From Streptomyces mirabilis (GTDB lineage: Bacteria; Actinomycetota; Actinomycetes; Streptomycetales; Streptomycetaceae), in the NCBI RefSeq assembly GCF_039503195.1, contig NZ_JBCJKP010000001.1, forward strand, positions 2,480,001-2,544,000: a stretch of DNA of 64,000 nt, in the 5' to 3' direction. Numbering within the stretch: position 1 is the stretch's first letter; each line of letters opens with the position of its first letter. The notes beneath the pieces are model-generated. The model saw only the letters and a program-made list of their open reading frames with translations. It did not search any database and had not been told where the DNA came from. This document shows positions 35,859-45,286 of the stretch, one piece after another. The position numbers and the translations under genes are program-made.

Positions 35859-37019
35859 TCAGCACAGGAGCGCCTCGACGTCCTGGGGTGACGTCAACTC
35901 CGCGCGTCGCACGATCAGTTCACGGCCGAGGAGAAGGGCGCGCCGGGAGGCGGGCACCGGGTCCGGCAGCGTGGTGAGGTCGGTGAGGTGGGCGAAGCCG
36001 ATGATGCGACGGACGATCTCCGCGCCGGCGAAGCCCAGGGACTCTGTCCAGACGCGGTCCAGGAAGCGGTCGAGGAAGGCGTCGTCGAAGAAGGTGTCGA
36101 CACGGGTCGGCCACAGCCGGCGGAACTCCGCCCGGAACGCGTCCCAGGAGAGCCGGAGTTGGCCGCCGTGGTCGCCCTCGACGCCGAGCGCGTCCGCGCG
36201 GGCCGCGGAGACGAGCGTGTTCGCCCAGTACAGGCCGAGGTCGAAGCCGATCGGCCCGACGAAGGAGAACTCGGGGTCGAAGACCCGTACCACCGGGGCG
36301 CCGTCGCGCGTGCCGACCATGATGCTGCCGGTGTGCAGGTCGCCGTGGAGCAGGGCCTGCGCGCCGGTCATGAAGAGGTGGCGCAGTTCGGCGACCTCGG
36401 TGCGCAGTCGCGGGTCGGAGCGGAAGGCGGCGGCGAGGTCGTCGAGGCCGGGGTGCCAGTGGTTGTGCTCGTGCTCGAGGTACGGCTCGCTGAGCACGAC
36501 GTCCTCGGTGATCTTGCACAGCTCGGGGCTGACGGACGCCGCGATCAGGGCCTTGCGCTCGGCGGAGGCCATGCCGAAGTCGCTGGTCGCGAAGGAGAGC
36601 TGGGCGACGAACTCGCCGATGCGGCGGGAGGTGTCCGGGCCGTAGGTGCCGCCCTCGTTGAGGATCGTGCGCAGCACCTCCAGGTCGGACATGTCCTCCA
36701 TGACGAGGGCGTGGTTGTCGGAGTCGTAGCCGTGGATCGCCGGGATCTTGTCCGGGGCGACCTTGGCGACCTGCTCGTAGGCGCGGGCCTCGGCGTCGGC
36801 ACGCTCGGGGCTCATCGGCCAGGAGGGGCCCGCGACCCGCACCCAGGGCAGGGCCTGCTTGACGGCGAGGCCCCGGGTGCCGTCGGTGGCGGTGACGAGG
36901 AAGACGCGGTTCATGTTGCCGTCGGAGACCTCGCGGACCTCCGGCTCGTCGGTGCCCCAGTGGCCGCGCTCACGCAGATAGCCGGCGACGTCCTCGGTCT
37001 CCAGGATGCGGTAGCCCAT
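35859..37019 (-). CDS. mtnK: S-methyl-5-thioribose kinase MtnK
   Basis: A 386-residue kinase of the aminoglycoside-phosphotransferase-like fold that makes methylthioribose-1-phosphate. It has the Brenner-type catalytic motif LLHGDLHTGSIMVG, the metal-binding RVFDPEFSFVGPIGFDLGLY and the N-terminal ATP loop VSDGNMNRVFLVTATDG. The DPEF in place of the common DXD is typical of MtnK. It lies 15 nt after the ABC permease gene, so uptake and phosphorylation are coupled in one transcript. The last gene of the leftward arm. Confidence 0.93.
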   Translation of the reverse strand: MGYRILETEDVAGYLRERGHWGTDEPEVREVSDGNMNRVFLVTATDGTRGLAVKQALPWVRVAGPSWPMSPERADAEARAYEQVAKVAPDKIPAIHGYDSDNHALVMEDMSDLEVLRTILNEGGTYGPDTSRRIGEFVAQLSFATSDFGMASAERKALIAASVSPELCKITEDVVLSEPYLEHEHNHWHPGLDDLAAAFRSDPRLRTEVAELRHLFMTGAQALLHGDLHTGSIMVGTRDGAPVVRVFDPEFSFVGPIGFDLGLYWANTLVSAARADALGVEGDHGGQLRLSWDAFRAEFRRLWPTRVDTFFDDAFLDRFLDRVWTESLGFAGAEIVRRIIGFAHLTDLTTLPDPVPASRRALLLGRELIVRRAELTSPQDVEALLC

Positions 37020-37034
37020 CGACTCGTAACTCCC

Positions 37035-38075
37035 TTATGCGGTGCGGCGCTTGGACAGGGTGAAGCTGAAGACCAGGGCGAGGATGAGGACCGCGCCCTC
37101 GACGACGTCCTGCGTGTAGTAGGGCAGTCCCTCGATGGTCAGACCCGTGGTGATGATCCCGATCAGGACGGCGCCGAGGGCCGTGCCCCAGACGTTGGGG
37201 CGGCCCCGGCCGAGGACGGAGGTGCCGACGAGGGCGACGGCGACGGCTTCGAGCAGCTGGGAGGTACCGGCGGAGACATCGCCCTGGCCGATGCGGGAGG
37301 CCAGGATCAGGCCGCCGATGGAGGCGAGGACGCCGGAGAGGACGTAGGCCAGCGCCCGGTACGCGCCGACGCGGATGCCGGCCAGCCGCGAGGCCTCGGG
37401 GTTGGCGCCGATCGCGTACAGCACGCGCCCCCAGCGGGTGCGGGCCAGGAACACCCAGGCGACGACGGTCAGCGCGCCGAAGATCAGCACCGAGCCGGGT
37501 ACGCCGAGGAAGGTGCCGCGGTCGATGCGCAGGAAGCCCTCGGTGAACCTGCCGGGCGCGGTGGTGCCGTCGGACTGGGTCATGCCGGGGGTGATGGACT
37601 GACCGTCGACCAGGATGAGTTTGGTGCCCTGGATCACGAACATGGTGCCGAGCGTGGCGAGCATGTCGGGGATCTTGAGGACGACGATCAGCAGGGCGTT
37701 CAGCAATCCGGCCAGTGCGCCCGCAGCGACGACCGCGAGGATCGCCACCGTGCCGACCTGGTTGTAGGTGACCATCGTCTTCGCGGCGACCGTGACGCCG
37801 AGGCCGGCGACGGCGCCGACCGACATGTCCATTCCGCCGACGGCCATGGTGAGCGTGACGCCGAGGCCGAGGACGGCGGCGACGGAGACGTACCGGAGGG
37901 TGTCGAGGAGCGTCGCCGAGTCGCGGAAGGACGGCTCGCTGATCGCGAAGTACGCGAAGAGCGTGACGGTGACGAAGATGAAGCCGTACTTGATGACGGC
38001 GTTCTGGATCCGGTGGCCGACGGCGGGTGCGGACGGGGCCGCGGTCGGCACGGTGGTGCTCTGGGTGGTGGTCAT
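37035..38075 (-). CDS. Sugar-type ABC permease, probably for methylthioribose
   Basis: A 346-residue RbsC/BPD_transp_2-family permease with about ten hydrophobic helices. It contains the family segment LGVTLTMAVGGMDMSVGAVA and the loop ALAYVLSGVLASIGGLILAS. Because it forms a homodimer, a single permease gene suffices. It lies 25 nt after the ATPase gene and 15 nt before mtnK. The substrate assignment rests on this context and on the absence of any other sugar gene, not on the sequence of the permease. Confidence 0.88.
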   Translation of the reverse strand: MTTTQSTTVPTAAPSAPAVGHRIQNAVIKYGFIFVTVTLFAYFAISEPSFRDSATLLDTLRYVSVAAVLGLGVTLTMAVGGMDMSVGAVAGLGVTVAAKTMVTYNQVGTVAILAVVAAGALAGLLNALLIVVLKIPDMLATLGTMFVIQGTKLILVDGQSITPGMTQSDGTTAPGRFTEGFLRIDRGTFLGVPGSVLIFGALTVVAWVFLARTRWGRVLYAIGANPEASRLAGIRVGAYRALAYVLSGVLASIGGLILASRIGQGDVSAGTSQLLEAVAVALVGTSVLGRGRPNVWGTALGAVLIGIITTGLTIEGLPYYTQDVVEGAVLILALVFSFTLSKRRTA

Positions 38076-38100
38076 GGCGTACTTCCTGGTGTGCCGGGCA

Positions 38101-39633
38101 TCAGACGGACGCCGAGATGGTCTGGATCACGCGGTCGCGCTCCGCGTCTTCCCCGTACGCGTCGAGGCGGATCTCGCCCGCGGCCAGGACGACGACCCGG
38201 TCGGCGATCTCGAGGATCTCGTCGACGTCGGCGGACAGGACGAGGACGGCTGCCCCTTCGGTGGCCAGGGCGCGGGCGCGGCGGCCGATGTCGCGGCGGG
38301 CGCCGATGTCCACTCCTCGGAACGGCTCGTCCAGGATGAGGACGCGGGGGTTCTCGGCGAGCCAGCGGCCGACGACGACCTTCTGCTGGTTGCCGCCCGA
38401 CAGCTCCTCGACGGTGCTGTGTTCGTCCCGGGCGACGACACCGAGCTGCTCGATGGCGGCGCGGCCGAGCGCGTCCTCCTTGGAGCGGCTCACGAGTCCC
38501 ACCGTGGAGAGCGACCTGAGGAACGGCAGGGAGATGTTCTGGGCCACCGACCAGCCGGGGACCAGCGCGTCCGTGTGCCGGTCCTCCGGGACCAGGTGGA
38601 TGCCGGCGCGGATGGCGTCGGCCGGGCGGCGCGGCTCGTAGGGCTTGCCGTCCAGCTCGACGCCTCCCCCGGTGAAGGGTTCGGCGCCGAAGAGGCCGCG
38701 GGCCAGTTCGGTCTTGCCCGCGCCCAGCAGCCCGACGACACCGGTGACCTCGCCGGCGCGCAGGTCGAGGTCCTGGGGCGGGTGACCCGCCAGGAACGGA
38801 ACGCCGCGCAGGGAGAGGACGACCTCGCCGTGTTCGCCTGTGTGCCGCGGCCGGGCGGTGGTCGTCTCCTGGGCCTGGGCGAGCATGGCACGCAGGGCGC
38901 TGTCCCAGTCGAAGGGCTTGACCTGGTCCTCGGTGAGACGGCCGTCCCGCAGGACGACCAGGCGGTCGGCGAGCGTGTCGATCTCGCCGAGGCGGTGGGA
39001 GACGTAGAGCACCGCGATGCCCTCCGACCGCATCCGCTCGACGAGCGCGAACAGGCGCTCCGCCTCCGCGGCGGAGAGTGCGGAGGTCGGCTCGTCGAGG
39101 ACGAGGAGGCGGGGCCGGGTCGCCAGGGCCCGCGCCAGGATCAGCAACTGACGGTCGGAGATGCCGAGTTCGGTGACGTCCCGCCTGAGCACGGCGTCGC
39201 TCCAGCCGAGGTCGAGGGCCGACTGGATCTCACGGGCGCGGGCCAGCAGCCGGCGTCCGCCCAGGAACGGGTTGCCGCGTGTCTGGGCCAGCTCCTCGAA
39301 GACCAGGTTCTCGGCGACCGAGAGGCCGGGCACGATGCCCTCGCCGATGCGCTGGTGCACCGTCTGGATGCCCAACTGGCGGGCGGCGAGCGGGGAGTGG
39401 AGCGCGGCGGGCACGCCGTTCACGCTCACCTGGCCGCCGTGCTCCGTGTGCACGCCGGACAGGATCTTGATGAGGGTGGACTTGCCCGCGCCGTTCGCGC
39501 CGAGCAGCGCGACGACGCTGCCCGGCGCGATGTCGAGGGAGACGGAGGCGAGCACCGTCTTGCCCCCGAAGGCCATGCTGACGTCGCGGAGGGCGACCGC
39601 CGCGCTCTCCGCCGGTGCGTCAGTGGGCGACAT
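38101..39633 (-). CDS. Sugar-type ABC ATPase (RbsA family), probably for methylthioribose
   Basis: A 510-residue protein with two ABC modules. Module 1 has Walker A GANGAGKST, the signature-like LGISDRQLLILARAL and Walker B LLVLDEPTSAL. Module 2 has a degenerate Walker A (GLLGAGKTELARGLF), the full signature LSGGNQQKVVVGRWL and Walker B VLILDEPFRGVD. This asymmetry is normal in RbsA-type ATPases. The ATG at 39633 overlaps the binding-protein gene by 14 nt, indicating coupling. Confidence 0.92.
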   Translation of the reverse strand: MSPTDAPAESAAVALRDVSMAFGGKTVLASVSLDIAPGSVVALLGANGAGKSTLIKILSGVHTEHGGQVSVNGVPAALHSPLAARQLGIQTVHQRIGEGIVPGLSVAENLVFEELAQTRGNPFLGGRRLLARAREIQSALDLGWSDAVLRRDVTELGISDRQLLILARALATRPRLLVLDEPTSALSAAEAERLFALVERMRSEGIAVLYVSHRLGEIDTLADRLVVLRDGRLTEDQVKPFDWDSALRAMLAQAQETTTARPRHTGEHGEVVLSLRGVPFLAGHPPQDLDLRAGEVTGVVGLLGAGKTELARGLFGAEPFTGGGVELDGKPYEPRRPADAIRAGIHLVPEDRHTDALVPGWSVAQNISLPFLRSLSTVGLVSRSKEDALGRAAIEQLGVVARDEHSTVEELSGGNQQKVVVGRWLAENPRVLILDEPFRGVDIGARRDIGRRARALATEGAAVLVLSADVDEILEIADRVVVLAAGEIRLDAYGEDAERDRVIQTISASV

Positions 39634-40726
39634 TGGGAATCCAGTCCGCGGTGCTGACCTTGGAGACGTTCAGCGCGGGCAGCGCCGTGCGCAGCTGGTC
39701 CATGTTCTCGATCTTGTTCTGCTTCAGGAAGTCCTGGGTGATGGCGACGGCCGGGAACTCGACCGAGGTGGTGTTCAGCTGACCGGCCAGTTCCAGGGCG
39801 GCCGTACGGACCACCGCGGCGCCGACCGCGGACGGGTCGGTGCCCGCCGTGGCGACCCACGGGCTGTCCTTGGCGGTCATGTTCTGGATGTCGGCGTTGG
39901 AGACGTCCGCGCCGAAGACCTTCACCTTGCCCTGGAGCTTCTTGTTCTGGACGGCGAGGACGGTGCCCTTGGCGAGCTCGTCGTAGGGGGCGAAGACGCC
40001 GGTCACGTCGGAGTTCTGGGTGAGCGCGGCGGACACCAGGGGAACGTTGTCGGTGGCGGTGGAGTCGGTGACCTTGCCGACCTTGAACGCCTGCTTCCAG
40101 CCATGGGCGTCGGCGGTCTTCTTCCAGACACTGTCGCGCTTGTCGAGGGCGGCGTACCCGGCGACGTTGACGTAACCGACCTCGGCGTTCTTGCCGAGGT
40201 CCTTAGCCATGACGTCGAGCACGGCCCGCGCCATGCTCGCGTCGTCCTGCTTGGTGCTGACGACGCTCTTGTCGGTGGTCTCGACGTCGTAGACGACGAC
40301 CTTGATGCCCTTCTTCACCGCCTGGTCGATCTCGGGCTGGATCGTGGCCGGGAAGCCATGGTCGACGACGATGGCCTGCGCGCCGGAGTTGATGGCCGAG
40401 GACAGGTCGGTGGCCTGCTTGGCGTTGTCGGCCTGGGCGTCGTACACGGTCAGGTCGATGCCGAGGGCCTTGGCCTGCGCCTTGGCGCCGTTGCCCCACT
40501 GCTCGAAGTAGTCGCCGGCGCCGCTCTGCCGGACCAGGGCCACCTTCACGTCGCCCTTGCTGAACGGCGCGGGCTTCTCGCCGGTCGCGGCGGCGGCCGA
40601 GGCGGCCTGGTCGCCGGTGCTCTGCGAGGCGTTGGAGGACTGGGAGCAGCCCGCGAGGAAGAGCGCGGAGACGGAAGCGAGCGACAGCGCGGCGAGCGGG
40701 ACGCGGGTGCGGGCGGTACGGGACAT
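39620..40726 (-). CDS. Sugar-binding lipoprotein, probably for methylthioribose
   Basis: A 368-residue RbsB/peripla_BP_4-family binding protein. A signal peptide with lipobox FLAGC (LSLASVSALFLAGCSQSS) precedes a Ser/Ala linker and the domain starting PFSKGDVKVALVRQSGAGDY. First structural gene of the leftward operon. The ATG at 40726 has TGGAGC upstream. The 173-nt gap between this gene and a leader ORF contains a possible attenuator hairpin. Ligand inferred from the operon: methylthioribose or a related deoxypentose. Confidence 0.88.
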   Translation of the reverse strand: MSRTARTRVPLAALSLASVSALFLAGCSQSSNASQSTGDQAASAAAATGEKPAPFSKGDVKVALVRQSGAGDYFEQWGNGAKAQAKALGIDLTVYDAQADNAKQATDLSSAINSGAQAIVVDHGFPATIQPEIDQAVKKGIKVVVYDVETTDKSVVSTKQDDASMARAVLDVMAKDLGKNAEVGYVNVAGYAALDKRDSVWKKTADAHGWKQAFKVGKVTDSTATDNVPLVSAALTQNSDVTGVFAPYDELAKGTVLAVQNKKLQGKVKVFGADVSNADIQNMTAKDSPWVATAGTDPSAVGAAVVRTAALELAGQLNTTSVEFPAVAITQDFLKQNKIENMDQLRTALPALNVSKVSTADWIPNVAH

Positions 40727-40839
40727 GAGTGCTCCAGGGCTGGGAAAGCAGAAGTGAGCGGGGCGAAGAGGGAGTGCCGGTCCGGAGCGCCGGGGAGAGG
40801 ACAGGCCGGGGCGGCATACGTCTCGTACACGGGCGGGCG

Positions 40840-40867
40840 CCTCGGGTTCACGGGGAACGCACCGAGG
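40840..40867 (-). promoter_or_regulatory. Possible attenuator hairpin between leader ORF and transporter genes
   Basis: CCTCGG (40840-40845) and CCGAGG (40862-40867) can form a 6-bp stem about 32 nt after the leader ORF stop, upstream of the binding-protein gene. Only the position argues for attenuation; the stem is short. Confidence 0.3.
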
Positions 40868-40898
40868 GCGGGGCGTGGTTGAGCGCTCCGGGAGGAGG

Positions 40899-40970
40899 TC
40901 AGCGACAGCGGGCCGTGCTCGACCGGAGCAAGTCCACGTACAGCCGCCGCACGAGCAGCAGCGTCTTCAT
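40899..40970 (-). CDS. Cys-containing leader peptide upstream of the methylthioribose transporter
   Basis: A 23-residue ORF: an N-terminal MKTLLLV followed by RRLYVDLLRSSTARCR and a TGA stop. The pattern RRLxVDLxRxxxAxCR is, from memory, the shape of short leader peptides that precede sulphur-assimilation operons in streptomycetes. A promoter positioned at 40977-41006 would start transcription at its ATG, making it leaderless. It has a single Cys codon (TGT) next to the stop. Ribosome stalling there could control downstream read-through. Low length makes chance occurrence possible, but the motif fit is good. Confidence 0.6.
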   Translation of the reverse strand: MKTLLLVRRLYVDLLRSSTARCR

Positions 40971-40976
40971 AGGCAG

Positions 40977-41006
40977 ATCATGTGAACGTTTCCAGCCAGC
41001 AGTCAA
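40977..41006 (-). promoter_or_regulatory. Promoter of the methylthioribose transporter operon
   Basis: Read on the minus strand: TTGACT (41006-41001), an 18-nt spacer and CATGAT (40982-40977). Six nt separate the -10 from the leader ORF's ATG at 40970, the spacing of a leaderless transcript. The -35 is strong and the -10 moderate. Confidence 0.5.
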
Positions 41007-41114
41007 AGAATTGGACGTCGTTTCTCATTATGTGGAACGACCGCTTCGTGACACTCGGCCGATCACCGGGCGGGAGTTACCATCGCCGGACGACGTTGGA
41101 CAGTGAGGCTTCCG

Positions 41115-41174
41115 ATGACGACACCATGCGCGACAGCGACGCACCGCTGCACCAGCGCGGCATGTCGCGGCTGA
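41115..41174 (+). CDS. Possible Cys-rich leader peptide upstream of mtnD
   Basis: A 19-residue [22 protein letters not shown], with three Cys codons (41127, 41148, 41163), ending 106 nt before mtnD. GAGG lies 6 nt before the ATG. The end CTSAACR resembles the S-A-x-C-R ending of sulphur-operon leader peptides. The richness in Cys for such a short frame is unusual. The case is weaker than for the minus-strand leader because no clear promoter is visible. Confidence 0.4.
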   Translation: MTTPCATATHRCTSAACRG

Positions 41175-41280
41175 CCACCGGCTCTCCCGCCTCCTGCACG
41201 CCGCCCTCCTCATCTCCGGGCCGGGCACCGATGCCAGTCTCGGTATCCGGACACCCCATCCACCCCTTGGAGTTCCTCCC

Positions 41281-41880
41281 ATGAGCCTGCTGACGACGTG
41301 GCCCGAGTCCGGACCCGAGACCTTGGTCCGCCGTACCTCCGACCCGGCCGAGATCGCCGCCGCGCTCGCGCCGATCGGTGTGCGCTACGAGCAGTGGCCG
41401 GTCCGCGAGGAGGTGCCCGTGGACGCGGACAGCGACACGGTGTTCGCCGCCTACGGTGCCGAGATCGAGAAGCTGAACGCGGAGGAGGGCTTCACGACGG
41501 TCGACGTCCTCGGACTGCACCCGAGCGACGACCCCGAGTACCCGGTCAGGGCGAAGGCCGCGCGCGCGAAGTTCCTCCAGGAGCACACGCACGACGACGA
41601 TGACGAGGTGCGCTTCTTCGTCTCGGGGTCGGGGATCTTCTACCTCCACGTCGGCGGCGAGGTGCACGCCGTGCTGTGCGAGAAGGGCGACCTGCTGGGC
41701 GTGCCGCGCGGTACGACGCACTGGTTCGACATGGGTACGTCGCCGTCGTTCACCGCGATCCGGTTCTTCCACGAGGAGGACGGCTGGGTCGGGAACTTCA
41801 CCGGTGACCGGATCGCGGACCGCTTCCCGGACTTCGACACGATCGACGCGGGGTACCAGCGGGACCGGGCCACGGCGTGA
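41281..41880 (+). CDS. mtnD: Acireductone dioxygenase MtnD
   Basis: A 199-residue cupin that oxidises the acireductone of methionine salvage. With Fe(II) it yields the methionine keto-acid; with Ni(II) it takes an off-pathway route. Metal ligands are visible as [18 protein letters not shown] (HxH and Glu) and GTTHWFDMG (third His). The start has GGAG about 9 nt upstream. Its TGA overlaps the GTG of mtnC by 4 nt (GTGA), so the genes are translationally coupled. Confidence 0.95.
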   Translation: MSLLTTWPESGPETLVRRTSDPAEIAAALAPIGVRYEQWPVREEVPVDADSDTVFAAYGAEIEKLNAEEGFTTVDVLGLHPSDDPEYPVRAKAARAKFLQEHTHDDDDEVRFFVSGSGIFYLHVGGEVHAVLCEKGDLLGVPRGTTHWFDMGTSPSFTAIRFFHEEDGWVGNFTGDRIADRFPDFDTIDAGYQRDRATA

Positions 41881-42596
41881 CGCTCCGGTTCGACGTGGAC
41901 GCCGTGGTGCTCGACATCGAGGGCACCACGAGCGCCACGGGGTTCGTCGTGGACGTGCTGTACCCGTACTCCCGCTCTCGATTGGGAGCACTGCTCTCGG
42001 AGCGGAGCGGTGATCCGGCGGTGGCACGGGCGACCGCGCAGGTGCGGGAGTTGATCGCGGAGCCCGACGCGGACGCCGCCCGCGTCGAGAAGGCCCTGAA
42101 CGGCTGGCTCGACGAGGACCGCAAGGCCACCCCGCTCAAGACCCTCCAGGGCATCATCTGGTCCGAGGGCTTCGCGCGCGGCGAGCTCGTCTCGCACTTC
42201 TACGAGGACGTCGTCCCGGCGCTGCGCGCCTGGCACGCGGCGGGCGTACGGCTGCACGTGTACTCGTCGGGGTCCGTGGCGGCGCAGCGGGCGTGGTTCC
42301 GGTCCAGCCCCGAGGGCGACCTGCTGCCGCTCGTCGAGGGGTTGTACGACACGGAGAACGCGGGGCCCAAGCAGGAGCCGGCGTCGTACGAGACGATCGC
42401 GGCGGCGCTGGGCACCGCGCCCGACCGGCTGCTCTTCCTCTCCGACCGGCCGGGCGAGCTGGACGCGGCGCGGGCGGCCGGATGGCGGACCGTGGGGGTA
42501 CGCCGCCCCGGGGAGCCGTACTACGAGCAGGGCGTCGGCGATCACCCGCAGGCGGGGACGTTCGACGAGATCACCATCGCGAGGAGCACCACATGA
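41877..42596 (+). CDS. mtnC: Bifunctional enolase-phosphatase MtnC
   Basis: A 239-residue HAD-fold enzyme that converts diketo-methylthiopentyl-phosphate to acireductone in two steps, replacing separate MtnW and MtnX. Motif I is [20 protein letters not shown], with DxE(G)T typical of MtnC. Later motifs are [15 protein letters not shown] and [18 protein letters not shown]. The GTG start overlaps the mtnD stop, and its stop overlaps the mtnB ATG (ATGA). It is the second gene of mtnDCB. Confidence 0.95.
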   Translation: MTLRFDVDAVVLDIEGTTSATGFVVDVLYPYSRSRLGALLSERSGDPAVARATAQVRELIAEPDADAARVEKALNGWLDEDRKATPLKTLQGIIWSEGFARGELVSHFYEDVVPALRAWHAAGVRLHVYSSGSVAAQRAWFRSSPEGDLLPLVEGLYDTENAGPKQEPASYETIAAALGTAPDRLLFLSDRPGELDAARAAGWRTVGVRRPGEPYYEQGVGDHPQAGTFDEITIARSTT

Positions 42597-43201
42597 CCGC
42601 CGAGACGCCGGCCCTCGACCTCAAGGAGGCGGGCGCGGTCCTGGCCGCCGAGTCGGCCCGCTTCGCCTCCTTCGGCTGGATGCGCGGCACGTCCGGCAAC
42701 CTGTCCGTCGTCCTGAGCCGGGACCCGCTGCGGCTCGCCGTCACCGCGAGCGGGCACGACAAGGGCGAACTCACGCCCGACGACGTGGTGCTGGTGGACG
42801 GCTCGGGTGCGGCGGTCGCGGGCGGGAAGCCCTCGGCGGAGGCCGAACTGCACGCGCGCGTGGCCGCGCTCACGGGTGCGGGGGCCGTCGTCCACGTCCA
42901 CACGGTCGCGTCCGTGGCGATGGGACGCCGGGAGCCCGGGGGCATCGTGTTCCGGGACCTGGAGATGCTCAAGGGCGTCGGCCTGCCCGCCCACGACGTC
43001 GAGGTCACCCTCCCCGTCATCGCCAACAGCCAGGACATGAAGGTCCTGGGCGACCGCCTGGAAGCGGCCCGCGAACCCCGCATGCCGGCGGTCGTCGTGG
43101 CAGGCCACGGGCTGTACGTCTGGGGCACGGACCCGCGCCGGGCCCGCCATCACACCGAAGTGGTGGAGTGGCTGCTGGAGTTGGAACTGACGGGCCGCTG
43201 A
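42593..43201 (+). CDS. mtnB: Methylthioribulose-1-phosphate dehydratase MtnB
   Basis: A 202-residue class II aldolase-fold enzyme. The zinc ligands are in AVVHVHTVASVAM (HxH) and VVAGHGLYVWG (third His). The substrate loop GTSGNLSVVLSRDPLRLAVT + ASGHDKGELTPDDVVLVDGS is characteristic. The ATG at 42593 overlaps the mtnC stop by 4 nt, and the longer open frame upstream is just the mtnC shadow. MtnB, rather than a deoxyribose-type aldolase, together with MtnC and MtnD indicates the full aerobic salvage route and not the DHAP shunt. Confidence 0.94.
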   Translation: MTAETPALDLKEAGAVLAAESARFASFGWMRGTSGNLSVVLSRDPLRLAVTASGHDKGELTPDDVVLVDGSGAAVAGGKPSAEAELHARVAALTGAGAVVHVHTVASVAMGRREPGGIVFRDLEMLKGVGLPAHDVEVTLPVIANSQDMKVLGDRLEAAREPRMPAVVVAGHGLYVWGTDPRRARHHTEVVEWLLELELTGR

Positions 43202-43211
43202 GTCACTGCGG

Positions 43212-43227
43212 CGGGTGGACCCACCCG
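43212..43227. terminator. Possible terminator between mtnB and mtnA
   Basis: CGGGTG and CACCCG form a 6-bp stem with a 4-nt loop between the convergent mtnB and mtnA genes. The stem is short, so the assignment is tentative. Confidence 0.35.
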
Positions 43228-43262
43228 GGACGAGAGCACCGTGTGAGTGCGCCCCCCGCCGG

Positions 43263-44294
<1,032 letters not shown>

Positions 44295-44385
44295 GGCGGG
44301 CACTCCTGATGTTCCGAACGTCCGCGACACCGTACAGGAGCCCGGGAAACGCCGACGTTTCTGTCCGTTCGGCCTGGTGACCCCA

Positions 44386-44413
44386 CATAATGGCCCAAGA
44401 CATCGGATGACTC
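44386..44413 (+). promoter_or_regulatory. Promoter and candidate operator of the FadR-type regulator
   Basis: A -10-like CATAAT (44386-44391) is followed by CATCGGATG (44401-44409), a pseudo-palindrome at the expected transcript start. The word TCGGATGACTC (44403-44413) recurs at 45124-45134, just after the gene. The pair suggests an autoregulated FadR/GntR-type site. Confidence 0.45.
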
Positions 44414-44444
44414 AGCGACATCCGGAGTGACAGGGAGGTCGGCC

Positions 44445-45116
44445 ATGGCAGTCACCGATGAGGCGATCGAGAAGATCAAGGGCATGATCGTCTCCGGCAC
44501 GCTGCGCCCCGGCGACCGGCTTCCCAAGGAGAGCGAGCTCGCCGCCGACCTCGGCCTGTCCCGGAACTCCCTGCGGGAGGCGGTGCGCGCGCTCTCGCTG
44601 ATCCGCATCCTGGACGTACGGCAGGGCGACGGCACGTACGTCACCAGCCTGGACCCCCAGCTCCTCCTGGAGGCGCTGAGCTTCGTCGTCGACTTCCACC
44701 GGGACGACACGGTGCTCGAGTTCCTCGCCGTGCGCCGGATCCTGGAGCCCGCCGCGACGGCGATGGCCGCATCGAGGATCAGCGAGCAGCAACTGCACGC
44801 CCTGACCTCCCAGCTGGACGCGCTGGGCGCCGCCCCCTCGGTGGAGGAACTCGTCGCCTGCGACCTGGAGTTCCACCGAGGCATCGTGCAGAGCTCCGGG
44901 AACTCGGTCCTGTGCTCGCTGCTGGACGGCCTCTCGGGGCCCACCACCCGGGCCCGGATCTGGCGCGGCCTCACCCAGGAGGACGCGGTCAGCCGCACCC
45001 TGCACGAGCACCGGGCGATCCTGTCCGCCCTGCGGGACCGCGACGCGGAGGCGGCCCGCTCGTGGGCGACGGTGCACATCGCGAGCGTGGAGCAGTGGCT
45101 GCGCAGCACCCTGTAG
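44445..45116 (+). CDS. FadR-subfamily GntR transcriptional regulator
   Basis: A 223-residue regulator. The winged helix (about 5-70) is typical GntR: IKGMIVSGTLRPGDRLPKES, LAADLGLSRNSLREAVRALS and GDGTYVTSL. The all-helical FCD effector domain follows, with conserved ligand residues in ACDLEFHRGIV and the later RTLHEHRAILSALRDRDAEA. The ATG at 44445 has GGGAGG 6 nt upstream. Target genes are not clear from context: it borders mtnA and parJ but shares no obvious operator with either. Confidence 0.9.
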   Translation: MAVTDEAIEKIKGMIVSGTLRPGDRLPKESELAADLGLSRNSLREAVRALSLIRILDVRQGDGTYVTSLDPQLLLEALSFVVDFHRDDTVLEFLAVRRILEPAATAMAASRISEQQLHALTSQLDALGAAPSVEELVACDLEFHRGIVQSSGNSVLCSLLDGLSGPTTRARIWRGLTQEDAVSRTLHEHRAILSALRDRDAEAARSWATVHIASVEQWLRSTL

Positions 45117-45286
45117 AAACAGCTCGGATGACTCGAGGGGGGTTCATGGTGGCGATCACGCGTGTTTCCGGCCCCTCGGTGGGGCAGTGATCCGTTCACT
45201 CCCCCGTGCAAGGGGGCTGCGGAGGCCCCCTGGGCACGCCGTAAGGTTGGGGCGTACGTAAGGGGCACGTCGGAAGGAGGCGCTGG

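Larger units (their letters stand above)
40727..41280. other. Divergent control region of the methionine-salvage block
   Basis: This 554-bp region between the binding-protein gene and mtnD holds two short leader ORFs (40899-40970 minus, 41115-41174 plus), a minus-strand promoter (40977-41006) and a hairpin (40840-40867). I looked for SAM-II/SAM-IV riboswitch landmarks and did not see them. The longer frames crossing it are not supported by ribosome-binding sites or codon bias. Confidence 0.6.

Noticed and set aside
40727..41280. SAM riboswitch in the methionine-salvage control region
   Set aside because: I looked for SAM-II and SAM-IV core landmarks on both strands and found none. The leader-peptide model fits better.
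40982..41284. 100-codon plus-strand frame ending at the mtnD start
   Set aside because: No ribosome-binding site, no recognisable domain and atypical composition. The short Cys-rich frame at 41115 is the better candidate.
45128..45190. 20-codon frame between the FadR-type gene and parJ
   Set aside because: A weak purine-rich run precedes an internal ATG, but no motif or conserved ending is visible, and it is too short to support.
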